DNA of 64,000 bases from Paramacrobiotus metropolitanus (taxonomy: Eukaryota; Tardigrada; Eutardigrada; Parachela; Macrobiotidae): NCBI RefSeq assembly GCF_019649055.1, contig NW_026570327.1, positions 124,001 through 188,000 on the forward strand. The letters run 5' to 3'. The notes below the pieces were generated by a model. It had not been told where the DNA came from. It was given only the letters and a program-made list of their open reading frames with translations, and did not search any database. The translations under genes were made by a program, and so were the position numbers. Positions 23,593 through 35,769 of the stretch are shown here, piece by piece; the stretch's first letter is position 1; each line of letters starts with the position of its first letter.

Positions 23593-24660
23593 AATTAGCC
23601 GTACCACTTGATAAACACCGTACGATGGGTTAAACGCCTCCCGTGGTGGCTGCCCATTACACAGAGCCTCCGTAGAGATTTAACATTGCGCTATGCAGAG
23701 TTGCGCTGCAGTCTGCAATGGTTTCTCTGCTAGTAACACTGCAGTTCTTTACTCTTTTGTGTTCAATTTTAAATTATTGAAATTGATTTCAATTACATTA
23801 AAATAAATTTTTACTCAGTACGATGGAGAATTGTGTGTTCGATATAAGGATAATCCTTCTTTGTTTCGTTTGTGAAGCTGTACGACGCCTGTGTGTCGCT
23901 GCCGTGTAGCCTCTACGGTCTATCCATGGCGAACTTGTGAGCAGATTTTGCTGAGTTTACTTACTGACTACTGTCTTTACATTCGGAACCCGGAATGCCA
24001 AATCATCCAGCAACAGAACAGCAGATCATCCAGGAACAGTACACCAAGCTATTAAGAAAGAGAACTTTTGGAGTGGGGCAAAATACTACTCGATTAGCAT
24101 AATACTGAGTAGGATTGCTCTTTTTGCGCTGTAGCCTGTACAGTGGTGACTTACTGACTTTTTGCCCCACTCCAGAAGTTCCCTCTCTTATTGACTCTTA
24201 ATAGCTTGGTGTACTGTTCCTGGATGATCTGCTGTTCTGTTGCTGGATGATTTGGCATTCCGGGTTCCGAATGTAAAGACAGTAGTCAGTAAGTAAACTC
24301 AGCAAAATCTGCTCACAAGTTCGCCATGGATAGACCGTAGAGGCTACACGGCAGCGACACACAGGCGTCGTACAGCTTCACAAACGAAACAAAGAAGGAT
24401 TATCCTTATATCGAACACACAATTCTCCATCGTACTGAGTAAAAATTTATTTTAATGTAATTGAAATCAATTTCAATAATTTAAAATTGAACACAAAAGA
24501 GTAAAGAACTGCAGTGTTACTAGCAGAGAAACCATTGCAGACTGCAGCGCAACTCTGCATAGCGCAATGTTAAATCTCTACGGAGGCTCTGTGTAATGGG
24601 CAGCCACCACGGGAGGCGTTTAACCCATCGTACGGTGTTTATCAAGTGGTACGGCTAATT
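23593..24660. repeat. Large palindrome with 464-bp arms that read as identical
   Basis: The left arm 23593-24056 and the right arm 24197-24660 are reverse complements with no mismatch that I could find. The 140-bp centre still contains a partial, gapped inverted match (CTTTTGGAGTGGGGCAAAA against TTTTGCCCCACTCCAGAAG). The outer ends read AATTAGCCGTACC and GGTACGGCTAATT. There is no coding potential. It directly abuts the 602-bp element. It could be a fold-back transposon, a recent inverted duplication, a hairpin-RNA locus, or an assembly artefact. Confidence 0.85.
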
Positions 24661-26447
24661 GCAAGTACAGTACTCGTACATAGCCACTTGCTAGTAACTG
24701 TCATGCTAAGGGTGGTTCGTTAGATTTGTGCTACCTTTGTTATCTGAGGGTTTTCAGTTGTCTCTTTTCCTAGATTTCTTGGGTTCTTTAAGTTTTTTTG
24801 TGTCTCATATTGCAGTACGTCTAGCAGTGATTTTCCTCACTCGGAACAACTTTTTCGAAAATAAATGTTACGTGTAAAAAAACACAGGCAGTGGGTCAAT
24901 TAATAGCGTGCGCCTGGTAATACGAAAAGTTTTACTGGCTTCGCCGTTGTGGCATACCGCATACGGCATACACTAATTTCTACGAACGACACACTTTACT
25001 TATACTGTTCTCCTCGCTCTTGAAGCGGAATAAATTTTATTCACCACAGGAGCACACAGTCGAGGCTTTTAACGCGAGGTTCCCAGTGGAAATTCATTTT
25101 GGGGTTTATAGCTCATTGTAAAGAATAAAGTCTCCTCTATCAGAATATGGCGCTATCATGTATGTAAAAAATTTGTTTACGTTAAAAAACGATTTTCCGT
25201 TATGAGTGCCGAAGGGGGAAGCGCTGTTCAACAGAGAAAAAGCGGCTAGCGCTGCCTTTAGACTATCCGGGTTATGAATCAGGTCTTTTATAGTCAAGAG
25301 CGATGGATGGGATTCTGATGCAAAGCTATTGTTAGCGCAGGTGAAGTAATCAGCCGTTTCAAAGGAATGCTGAGCCGAAGCAATTAGTGACAAGATGGTG
25401 TGATAACTTAGTTGACCGACGGCTATTGTCTTTGCATGCGGCGTGCGCGTCTGCAGTCTCCAGCCCTTCTGTCCTTTCATCTGCTTCGCTCAGCGTTCCA
25501 GCTGTAGATTTTCTGTACTGAACATAGCGCAACAAACCACGACAGACTTTAAACGCGTTTCGTGAGAAATCAAACTTAAATTCACAACAAATCAACGCGT
25601 TATCCAAAAATTACTCAAAAAGTGTCATTAAATCGAGCGCTACCTGCTGAGCTTGTTACACATACCGTTTTTTGATATCGTGTTAGCTTTGAGAGTTATA
25701 GCAGAAAATGTTCAGGGGCGGCACCACCCCACCACCCCTGGATCGGTTTTTTGCACTTTAAATTTTTAATAGGAATGATATTGAAATTTCCAATGTTTGA
25801 TAAGCTTTCACACTGTTTCCGCACCGAATAGCGTTTCCAAGTCTCAGCGCTATGTCACATCAATAAAGAGTCAAAGACAAAGATTCGGAACCGACTAGAT
25901 TCGGCTAGATTTAACCAACTAGCTCAGTTATCGTGTTATCGTAATACTGAGAATCTAAGCTCAAGCCAAAGGATCTACGCGGTGCGGGGCACTACCAGAA
26001 TTTTAATTTTATCGCTTTCTAAAAAAACACGAAGTAAAACTATAAAATAATACTGAAAAAATAATACTTCAAATTTGGATAGTTCAAACGGGCCTTTATG
26101 GTCAACTTTCGGCGTCCAAGTCCCAGAAACAGCCCACACTTTTCGATCCAGTCACTGCATGCAGCAGAATTTAGCATCTGAATAAGGAAAAACATTCAAA
26201 TTAGAGTACAGTACTTAAAAGGAAAAGAAGCGTTTTACTCATTTTTTTTAAAAGCGTTAGCAGATTCGCTGATGATATAGTGCATAAAAAGCATGGGAGT
26301 CGGGACTGTATCTCGATTTCTGTGTGTCACTGCCGGTTAGTGTCCGGTACTGCTGTATCTGTACTGGCAAACGTTCCCTACTCATTAACTACGAATTTTA
26401 TTTTATTCTTCGAAAGTTTCTTTATTTAAAAGTCATTTCTTCTAGGC
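24661..26447. other. Intergenic, nothing recognised
   Basis: There is no convincing gene. The open frame 25106-25480 on the minus strand (124 aa) shows no motif that I recognise and no clear exon structure. The region holds the 3' UTR of the minus-strand gene that ends at 26448. Confidence 0.4.
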
Positions 26448-26786
26448 TTATGTCTTTTGCGATACGGACCCATTGAAATAAACCTTGCACACCATCTTTC
26501 TCATTGCTACTTTGTCACAGTTCCAGTAACATAAGGTGGGTAAATCGTCAACTGCATGTAATCGTACTGGCTGCTTACAATTAGTTTTCTTTGGTTTTGG
26601 TAGAGCAGCAGGACGGACCGACAGTGGAACAGCGGGGCCGGATGCGATGGCAAAGTCACGGTGGACCATTCCCGAACCTCCGGTGGTTGCAGGATTCCCG
26701 TGCATACTTGCAACAAAATCGTGTGAAACATCAACAGGTCCGCTGTATGATATTACACAAGGAATGAAATGGATGGAGTTGGACAT
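26448..26786 (-). CDS. Possible RNase H2 subunit C homologue
   Basis: RNase H2 removes ribonucleotides from DNA, and subunit C is a small structural partner of subunit B. From the ATG at 26786 the frame encodes about 112 aa. The N-terminus, SIHFIPCVISYSGPVDVSHDFVASM, follows the family pattern (LHxLPC, then GPAxVxxFF). Near the C-terminus, LCYWNCDK recalls the family's YWN motif. The central FRGR-type motif is not evident, so the assignment is tentative. The gene starts about 146 bp downstream of the importin alpha stop on the same strand. It may be divergent or partly mispredicted, or an unrelated small protein. Confidence 0.4.
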   Translation of the reverse strand: MSNSIHFIPCVISYSGPVDVSHDFVASMHGNPATTGGSGMVHRDFAIASGPAVPLSVRPAALPKPKKTNCKQPVRLHAVDDLPTLCYWNCDKVAMRKMVCKVYFNGSVSQKT

Positions 26787-26932
26787 ATCCGGTTTAGAGG
26801 GGAATGAGCCTTCAGCAACGAACAAAAGTAATAATTAGCAAACTTTTCATAATCGTACTGATGCTCGTAAAAAATATTCGTTTCACGGTACTGTTTTTCC
26901 GTCACTAAATCCTTCTTAAAAAATACGAGTAT

Positions 26933-29575
26933 TTAAAAAGAAAAGCCACCTTGCGACGGTTGCTGACTTTCCGTTGGATCACCAACAGGCTGCTCGCCGC
27001 CACCTAATTTGTTCTTTTCATCCCCTGCATCGAAGTAAATCTTAATAATTTCCCGTGCCTTTAGGCAGATTTCCGGAGTTTCGTGCACTCGAAGGGATTT
27101 CAGCTTTTCCAATCCTAAAGCAGAACAGAGTGTCGATTCAAACATCCCTGACACTCGGGAAATGCCAGCCTTAACTTTACCGCAATAATAACAATTCCAG
27201 GTTTAACTTTGCCGTAGTAACTTTACTTTGGTTTACCATAATGCTCCACGATAAGCGCGTTAGGATTCCGGCCCCGATCATCCACGCGATTTTTGCCAAT
27301 ACGGAGAATGTTTTCGACGCTATTAAGAGCCACCTGTACGATCCTAGTAGCATCTGTGATGCCCAAAAGATCACACATTGGCGGAATGCATCCCGCTTGT
27401 ACGAACACTCTATGAACAGTAATTGAAGGTTCATCAAATGTACCAAAATGAATATTTATTATGTATCCCGCAAAATTTCTGTTATCAGTAACTAAATGCA
27501 AAGCTTCAGCATACTGAATCTGTTCCTCAGAGCCACCAGAAAGCGCGTTCGATATAGCCCAAGCCGCTTCTTTTCGCGTCTTAAATTCAGCATTACCCAG
27601 GATCTCTATGAGAACTGGAACAAGTCCTGCGTCTATTACAAGCTGCAAAAAAAGCCCAACTTTAGGCTAAAGAATGCACTGATACGTAAACGATTCTAAC
27701 CTGAATGTGACTGCGGCTTCCTGCATTGATATTTGACAACGCCCAGCAAGCTTCCTTACGAACGCTTTTCTTTTACGTCCTGACGAACAAGTAGCCGCTT
27801 CAACAGCTGCAATACGCCACTATTCAAAACCATTTGCGTCAGGGAGACATTTCCTGTTACGATGTTCCCAACGGCGCGCAAAGCAGAGGAAACCACGTTT
27901 TGAACATCATGACTAAAAAATCAACAGCACGTAAAGAAGTATGAGCCAACTATACATGCAATGCACAGTTACCCTAGAAGGGTGACCAACCGCGGACAGA
28001 CACTCGCATTAACAACAGCCTGAATCTTGTCGTCTGGACCATCACACAGGTAAGAAATCGCCCAACATGCATCGGTCAGCACATCTGCATCTGAATGGAA
28101 CAAAAGCCGGGCTAAAATTGGCAAAGCTTGTTTCACCTAATGTCCAAACATGGTAGTTACAATATGCCAAATAAAGCAGCGACCGACAACAAAATAAAAT
28201 ACGACCTTGGCAAAATCTGGCCGCGGTGTCCTGCCACGGCACAAATTGCAGAGAGCCCACACTGAATTGCGGACCACCGTTAAATTCTTCGAATGGGTTA
28301 GAATGCTACACGACAAATAAAAGCTTGTTTTTCTAAATTAATTTTAGTTTCTGCAAAGCCAATAAATACTTTATCAACGGAAGAAGAATTTCTTCGTTCA
28401 ACACCAGATCGCGGCATTCTGGGCCATCTCCAGCAATGTTTCCCAAAGCCCATACAGCCTACAAAAATGGATCAGCACCCAGTTGAATATTGCACATCTG
28501 AGGTAACCATAATTTATTTACTAGATCATAATTCCTACTTGATTTTGAATATCCTCCGACGGAGAATCCAGCAATCGAATGAAGATCGGCACAGCACCTA
28601 CTTCAACGACTCTGCGCGTATGTTGTGATGTTCCTGATGCAACATTGGTCAAAGCCCATGCCGCCTCGTACTTACAAAATACATACAAAATACCTGCAGA
28701 TTCGTACTACATACTTTATGTTACAAAATGTACACGTTTATGGAAAGCTACCTTTGGACTGATAAATCCAAAGCATGATGGCGGATGTACGGCAAGTACG
28801 TACCAATATTTGGATTAAAATTTTCACCACATATCGTAGTAGCTGGTAGCGTTCATGTTGCAGTGTGCATTGAATGTGCTTGTGTACTTATTTACCTGCA
28901 GCTGGACTAGATCAGTCATTTGCAGGAACTGAACAAACCGCGGCAGAATTCCGGTATTTATCACTTCGTCAATGGGTGGAGGTCCAGGTTCTGGAGGTAG
29001 AAAGCAGGAAAATGAACTACTGGCAATGATCGGGGAATTATGGTTTTTCACCTACCTTTAGAGAGCAGCCTTCGAAAGTTCTGGGCAGCATTCAACATCC
29101 TGCGCGGATCCTGACTGGCGAGATCAGTGACCATCTCAGGACTGAAATGCTGTAACAAAAAGTTTCTTCACCGATTTCCACAAGCAGTGGAGTGTGGACT
29201 ATTAATATCAATTAAAACCACTGAAAACTCATCAGTGAAAAGTAAACAGTTCTACGCTATAATGCAAGTAATGAGTAACTGATGAGTTCCAGACCTACCA
29301 CAACCTGCGCTGCAATGTCTGCCTGTGCCTGATACATGTCTTCCGCATTATTAGATGACCCAATGTTTCCCGTGCTCAGTCTTCTAGCAATCTACAAAAA
29401 TTGTTATTCAACAGTAAATGTCGGACAAGAGAACTGTAGGTGCTTAAAGATTTACCTGTTCTTCACGCTTATTTCGACGTAATTCATTGGCTTCCATTTC
29501 CTGCTGCTCTCCAGCGACATTCTGACCACTTCCATCATTTGGATATCTGTCAGTACTCGTACACTGGGAACGCAT
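26933..29575 (-). CDS. Importin subunit alpha (karyopherin alpha)
   Basis: Importin alpha binds nuclear localisation signals and links cargo to importin beta. Twelve exons (29575-29456, 29391-29299, 29149-29056, 28990-28896, 28670-28539, 28458-28370, 28305-28206, 28136-27973, 27912-27701, 27642-27515, 27409-27237, 27114-26933) give about 526 aa if a single-base frame break is discounted. Armadillo repeats are plain: [122 protein letters not shown]. The tail GGFSF is typical. In exon 9 the frame leading to LLVRQDVKE does not match the frame of VRKEACW; one extra A in the run complementing 27764-27776 accounts for it. The N-terminal importin-beta-binding domain is short and weakly basic ([14 protein letters not shown]). 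Confidence 0.92.
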
Positions 29576-30326
29576 TTCTAGTGTGAGTCTGTTAGACAAT
29601 CAGTGCAAAAAGGTGAGCCACAAAAAATCCAGGACTTTTCCACTTGCGGAATGATATCATAGGTTCAAATTAATCGTGCTGGAGATTTTGCAAAGTGGCT
29701 CAATTTCATAACTTCAAAATACAGGAAGTAATCGAAGATTACGGAGTCGAATAATTCGTACCAACTGGAAAAACATTTGACTGTGATCAGTGTCGAGTGT
29801 TAGTACTGAACTGGGTGGGCACCTCTGCTTAAAGTGAACCCTCAGGGCGGTAACTATGACGGCTGCAAAAGAAACGGCATACGCCTTTAGAAAGCAATAG
29901 TTCGGCGATGCAGCTTTTCACCAGGCTGGAGGCGGGAATGTGGTCCTCGTATTGTTCTTTGAATCCTGCCATGCGGAAGTCGCGTGAGGCGACAGATACA
30001 AGTACATGTAACACTTACAATTAGTCGTGCAGTATTATTTAAACACGGCCTACATTTACAGGTTAGGTTGCAGTTGGTAAACCCCCTGCTATTGTAAACA
30101 ACCTGCCCCTGCTTTTGTGCTTCGGCAGGAAATCATTGAAAGACTGATATGTGTTTGTAGTTTCAAGCAGCCTATGTGCGGACGGCAAACTGAGCTGCCT
30201 TTAAACGCCGGGTGCGAATTTCGAAAATCGGTGTGACGGTGTCTAACAGAAGCGCGAATGCGAATTCTGTTACCGTAATATTATTATTCGCTCAGCAGCA
30301 AATTTATAAAATTAATAATTTTTATT
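29576..30326. other. Intergenic
   Basis: This lies between the ionotropic receptor stop and the importin alpha start, both on the minus strand. A missing 5' exon of importin alpha could lie here: reading upstream of 29575 in frame gives TLEMR, which resembles part of the usual importin-beta-binding domain. The minus-strand open frame 29829-30014 has no recognised domain. Confidence 0.4.
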
Positions 30327-33017
30327 TTACATTCTCCTTGAGCATCTCCAGTACCAATGTAGCTTTTCCATAATCATTACAAATAGTCCGGTCAACCAAC
30401 AAAACAGCAATGCAGTAAGAGGAGCGTGGAAATCGGCGACAGTAATGCCTTTCATGGTCAGCTGACGTCGACCTTGTGAGCCCATTTTATGCGCCACGCA
30501 ACTACGCGTCTTGCGTTCAGCGCGAAGTTTATCGTACGCAAATTCTGTGTAATAACCTAAATCAAAATCTACGATCCCGGTCACTGAAAGCCAACGAAAC
30601 CTATATAAGATTTTTCCAGTTAGCTGCTGAATTGCTCATTTCAGTAAAAACTCTAAAGGTTACCTTTTTAGAAATTTGGAGTACAATGGATGATCTTTAC
30701 GGAACCAGAAAGATCCCACCGGCGCACTGACAACATCAGATATTACTTCCACAAAGTCGCAGGATAATTCAGAAAGAGCCAATTTATCCATTACATTCAT
30801 TAGATAAGCACGGCGCTTTCCTTCCGGAGAAACTGCCGACATATACAGATCGTTATTGTCTATTTCCGTTTTCATTTTTGACCCAAGCAAACGGAAACGT
30901 CTGGTGCTGCTTGTCTGCAAAGTTAATGCCACAAATTTTTGATGAATGATAATAACAACGCCGACATCTACAATATAACACTTTATTAGCTGCCGTGGTA
31001 TTGACTGTCGGATTACATGGTCGCTGGCAATTTTATTATTTTTAGCTTAATAATGGCATAATGCTGATCGCAGTAGTATTGCATAGGTTGTATACTTCTG
31101 TGCTAACAAAAACAAAATACGAGGAAGTTTACTAATATTTCAGTCCCATAATAATACTCTGTAGTCTGTGCTTATAAATTAGTAAAAAACACCTTTTTCA
31201 AATGTATTATGCATGCGGCATATCTGTATGCTACATTACCATCAGAACCTCCTTAACAACGTCGCTCCCCCATAATTCAAAACTGGAATTCAGAAATTCT
31301 TCTGTTGTCGAAAAGGGCAACTTTGCGCTCGTGCTCACAGCCAGAATTGCCGGTAATGTGGATAACACTACACTTTGGAAAAGGAGCGTATAGATAAGTA
31401 TTGTAACAATTAATAATCTTCGTCCCATGCTGAACGCTCTGGAGTATTTTCTCTGGTTTTCGCAATCTGCAAATAAATAAATTCAAGGAATGTCAACTAA
31501 CTATACGAGCACCATGCATTTAGACCCTCTACTCGTACCATACGAGTACAACCATACTATAAATTACAGTCAACCATACTATTGCACACAATTATATCTA
31601 CAAAGGTATGAGCGTGCCAGCAGTTACTTTAACTTACTTATTCAAAGCTAAGTATACATTTCTGTGCACAAATATATATTTTGGATATTCAACTAAATCT
31701 GTTACAGTCTAAGCAAGGAAGGTGTAGCGGTGTAGCCAATATCGTATAATTTTTATCTGGTTTTCAACTTCCCATATGTCCCCTATAAGGAGATTGTTAA
31801 GGTATCTTAGAGAAGAATATTACCAAAATCGGAGAGGAGGATGTGAAGAAATGACCAGGATAAACACTTTAACCAGGTGGACGATATTCCTGCCACCCGA
31901 TTGCGAAAGGCCACAAATACTGCCAATATCAACCCAAGTATGACGGACAATGCGGCAGCTGCTAACCATGTCCCCAAAGAAAACTCGTCCAAAATTCGTT
32001 CCATATCATTATGACCCTCGATGAGGAATTTCTTGTGAATCACTAAGGAATAACTTTTCTTCACGGTGGAGTCAATAACAGAATAATTATTGGACATATA
32101 TCGGGACATCGTCATCACCAGCCCTCCGACGCCAACATCTGCGCTCCCATCCAGCACATCCTCCAGCACAGCATTATGCGTGATCACAGCGGCATCATCG
32201 TCTGCGGTTTCGTATAATTTACACCTGCGAATCCAATGTATCTGTATAATTATAAAATAATGTATAATTATATGATGTATAATTACAACTGTTAATGTTA
32301 TGTAGATTTGCGAGGCATACAGTGGTAACTGCAAAAACGGCGTCTGTATCGCAGTAAATGCATATGGTCGGTGTACTTGTAGTTAAAATACATATAGTGT
32401 TATAGTTAAAATACGGTATTTTAATAGACAGGTAAAGAGTAATCCCTATTTATTAATCTTACCGAATTTTTAATGAGAAGCAAATCGCTTCTAGTGCCAG
32501 AATCAATACGCCGCCCCACGCGTACTGTGTAACATTAACAATTTGCGCACCGGATCCGTAACAAGAGTCCATCGTAGCAACTTCTTCCCGAACAGTAAAA
32601 GGAGCTTGCTGCAAATTTAGAATAATTGAGAAAGGATCCCGAATGCATGTTAACCGAATTAAACAAAGTGATTCCATATCCTTTCATGCAAGTTTTTTTT
32701 AAAACTAAAAGATAAGCCTTTGTGAGCCTTCGAGAAAATATGAAGACGTATTGTCCATCTGAAAATTTATAATTAGTAAAGCGGGGCGGGACTTGTAAAA
32801 TGCAAAAATAATATTAATATATTAAATACGAGTATTAATAATGTTACAGTCATCAACCCACCGGGCTTGTTACAGCAACGTTAACTGCGCAGGATCTGTT
32901 AATGCAGTTGTCCACAATGTTTCCGACATCGTAGGTTGCGGTGGAACAATTGAAGGCGCCGCTTTTTGCTCCCCATAATTCTGTCCATTCCGCCAGCATT
33001 AAACCATCCATGATATG
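30327..33017 (-). CDS. Ionotropic receptor (iGluR/IR superfamily), 5' incomplete
   Basis: This is a ligand-gated cation channel subunit of the glutamate-receptor superfamily, probably a divergent chemosensory-type IR. Six exons are supported: 33017-32862, 32680-32463, 32224-31824, 31466-31240, 30914-30664 and 30600-30327, all phase-compatible. They encode a fragment of the extracellular region; ligand-binding lobe S1 (VLILALEAICFSLKIRC, then DGSADVGVGGLVMTMSRYM); M1 (LGTWLAAAALSVILGLILAV); the pore and M3 (LLIVTILIYTLLFQSVVLST, LPAILAVSTSAKLPFSTTEEF); S2 (SAPVGSFWFRKDHPLYSKFL); and M4 (FHAPLTALLFCWLTGLFVMI). The canonical M3 gating motif SYTANLAAF is not present. The 5' exons and the start codon were not found and may lie upstream of 33017. 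Confidence 0.82.
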
Positions 33018-33308
33018 CTGTGCACAAGTCTTTCAAATTTTCTTGATTGTTTAGAAATAGGTTGATTAGGTTTATAAGAAATGCAAATAAAATCTTATAT
33101 ATAGAATACATATATCAGTACGTAAATCTGCAGTGAGCGTAACAGCGTCACTTTAATTTGCTGCTGTTCTTGTTTATTTTTATACGGTACTAAATGTTCG
33201 TTAATTTCATGAAGTCTTTACATGGTCAACAGACGCAGAGTGCAATGTAGGCATACAATTGCCAAAATGGTACAACTGGTCTATTAAACACCTGGTCTTA
33301 AGTACAGT
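33018..33308. other. Upstream of ionotropic receptor, exons possibly missing
   Basis: No start codon or signal peptide exon for the receptor was identified here. AT-rich. Confidence 0.35.
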
Positions 33309-35132
33309 CAGTGCCGCTCTACAGCAGTATAGGCTACTGGCGTAGCTATACATATGTACTAATGTAGCTATACTAGGCCGGATTCACGCTGACTGCTATC
33401 TGTCCATTTTCTATTGAAGCACCGCCCAAAACGGCCGGTTTTTTAGCAGTATGCGTGAACGCGGCGCGCTCTTCTAAATAGATACCTAAATAGGGAGCAG
33501 AATAGCGTTCACACAGACACCTTTGACTAGGTGCAATAAAAGTTACCGTTTTGGCGCCTGCGATAGTCAGTCGGGTCTGCGTGAACACATGCCGCCTATC
33601 TGCACTTATTCGAACTTAATTCAGTACTCAAACAAAACGCGGAACGGAAACCGAACAAGATCATAGAATGGTAAATATTTTTACACTCTTACTATTTGCG
33701 AAGATTAATTATCAAGTATACTGCAGGATAAAATATGTGTAATACCATTAACACTTCCGTGTGTTTCATACATTTAGTCGTAATTGTATATAATAAAAAC
33801 TGAATTTCTCGCTTGCGCTAGCTCAGTTCTTCAGTTCTTTTGTTGCCATTTGTTTGCTACAAGGCTTACAATAGATATTGAATGTATTTCAAGTTAGTGC
33901 TTCCAAGATGGGCAAAAGTTTAAATGAGTTCTGCAGGTTCAAAAAATGGGACATCTCACAAGACAACAGATATTGCAGTAGCCAGTAGTCGTATTTACAC
34001 GACACAAGTCTATCCAGTTGGTTCGATAATTGTTCGGCTTGCCATACGCCTGATATCGGCTCACCATAATGCAGCGCTTAACCGCCTCGGGCGGCCATTT
34101 GCTACCGTCACAGCGGGCGGATGCGTATAACGCTACATCTTGCTACCTCGGGCGGTTGCCAGTTGCCGATACAGCGGGCGGGGGCCCACTGTCTAGCAAA
34201 GTGTAACCACAGCTTTCATGCAATTATTTTTCAATACGTAGTATATCGAGAATAAATTGTTAAAAAGTGCGGACTGCGTACACGTATGAACCGCTGAATC
34301 ATACCACGTAATAACGCAATAAATAATTTTGAAGGAGTTTTGTTATTTTAAAGTATAAAAGTATAATTTCCAGGGTGTTTGCACAGTTTAAATTTCCATC
34401 GTACGTAACTGCAAGTGCAGACTTACCAGTACAGGTGATCTTTCTTAAATTTTTCACCCGGTGAAAAGTATATATCTATATTCTTTGTGTCAGCGGCTGA
34501 ACTCCAATTTCATAAACACACATATAAAACATAATATTATGGCGTGTATTATAATTATATTAATGACATTATGCACTGAATGCAAATTTGGTTATGCAAC
34601 AAAGAGCAAACGCACGATAGTGACGATATCATTTTAAAATGTGATAATAACGTTAAGTAGACTGTACACGTAAAAGTATGGCAGATGTCTGAAATGATAA
34701 TTAAAAGCCAGATCAATCGCATCCTGGATCAAAACTCTGTTTAGGTCATTGCATAAGCATGGTGAAAGCATTTCAATAAGAAATGCTATGTATATCCGCG
34801 ACAAATAGAACCTCGAGTGGTTCCTATTTGTCTTAACCATTGTGTTTACGGAACAAACGGAAAGGTACCTTTTGACAGGAAAGCACTGTTCACGCCGCAC
34901 ATTGCTATCTATCAATTATGAGCTAGGTAATTAACGTTAGCATAGGTGTACTGCGTGAACGCAATTTTGGGACCTAATGCAATTAGGTGGTTGTCCCCGG
35001 TTGAACTCAAATCTTGCTAAGCAATTAAGATAGATAGGTGTATGCCAGAACGGGGCCTAGCTATACTAATGTAGAGCGGCACTGATACAGTAGCTAGCGG
35101 CACTATAGCTATACTAATGTAGAGCGGCACTG
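33309..35132. mobile_element. DNA transposon with CAGTGCCGCTCTAC ends and 7-bp target duplication
   Basis: The left end starts CAGTGCCGCTCTACAGCAGT and the right end finishes with GTAGAGCGGCACTG. The direct repeat GTACAGT flanks both sides (33302-33308 and 35133-35139). A second copy of the right-end motif ends at 35084, so the terminus is duplicated. The interior is about 1.8 kb and includes repeated GCGTGAACGC-type motifs and two GGGCGG-rich stretches near 34085-34185. It carries no convincing transposase, so it is probably non-autonomous. The CAGTG ends recall hAT elements, but their duplication is normally 8 bp, so the superfamily is left open. Confidence 0.65.
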
Positions 35133-35769
35133 GTACAGTATATCTACAGTATATAAACGCTGCGGGTTTCTCCTTCTACTCGAGTTGTTCCCAGAACGCT
35201 ATTGGCAGCTCAAACGTTAACGCTGTGGAAGCTGTTCAAACGTGCAGCAGGTGGTCAATTTTAACTGAAATAAACAAACGGAAAAAGGGATCGATTTTGT
35301 AATCTTGTATTAAGTGTCTCTTTCGAAGTTGGTGCTAATATGAGATGCTCCTGAATGTAACGAAGCGGTACTTAATGGTTTCTCGCTTTCGTGCTCACGT
35401 TTCGTTTCGTCATTTTGTCCTGGTTACATGTACAGTTATGGGCTTGCCGATATCAGCAATCAAAATTTACAAGAATGTTAATACTTCTTACTTGGAATTT
35501 CTGGCTTGGCTCTATTTTCACTACTTACAGTTAATTCGAGGCCAGCATAATGTAATAGGTGAGACTAATATCGTATTCCGCAGTATCCATCTCGATCTGT
35601 GTGTTCACTATATGTAACAAATTGCAAATAATTTTGTGTTTGTTTGTCGAAACTCATATTGTAATAAATCTGCCATGGCATAATTTACAAAATGCGCAGT
35701 TCATGATTGAGTGATACTTTTATCACATCAGATTATCAAATTGCCGGCTTAACCCAGTTAACGTTTAGC
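35133..35769. other. Unassigned segment with TATA box and short open frame
   Basis: A TATATAAA lies just after the transposon (about 35150), followed by an open frame 35345-35617 (+, about 90 aa). The translation has hydrophobic patches (for example ISAIKIYKNV and LAWLYFHYLQLI) but no family that I recognise. A possible donor (TAG followed by GTGAGA) lies inside it near 35563. It could be the 5' exon of an unrecognised gene or a remnant. Confidence 0.3.
35472..35617 (+). repeat. 146-bp inverted repeat, source copy
   Basis: This segment is the perfect reverse complement of 35813-35958, which lies within the neighbouring miniature transposon. It overlaps the short open frame described for this region. 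Confidence 0.9.

Noticed and set aside
25106-25480. 124-aa minus-strand open frame as a gene
   Set aside because: It has no recognisable domain, no clear splice partners and no signal peptide; treated as chance.
27427-27514. In-frame segment between EQIQ and VFVQAGC in importin alpha as extra coding sequence
   Set aside because: GTATGC donor and ATAG acceptor flank it in matching phase, and removing it restores the armadillo repeat spacing.
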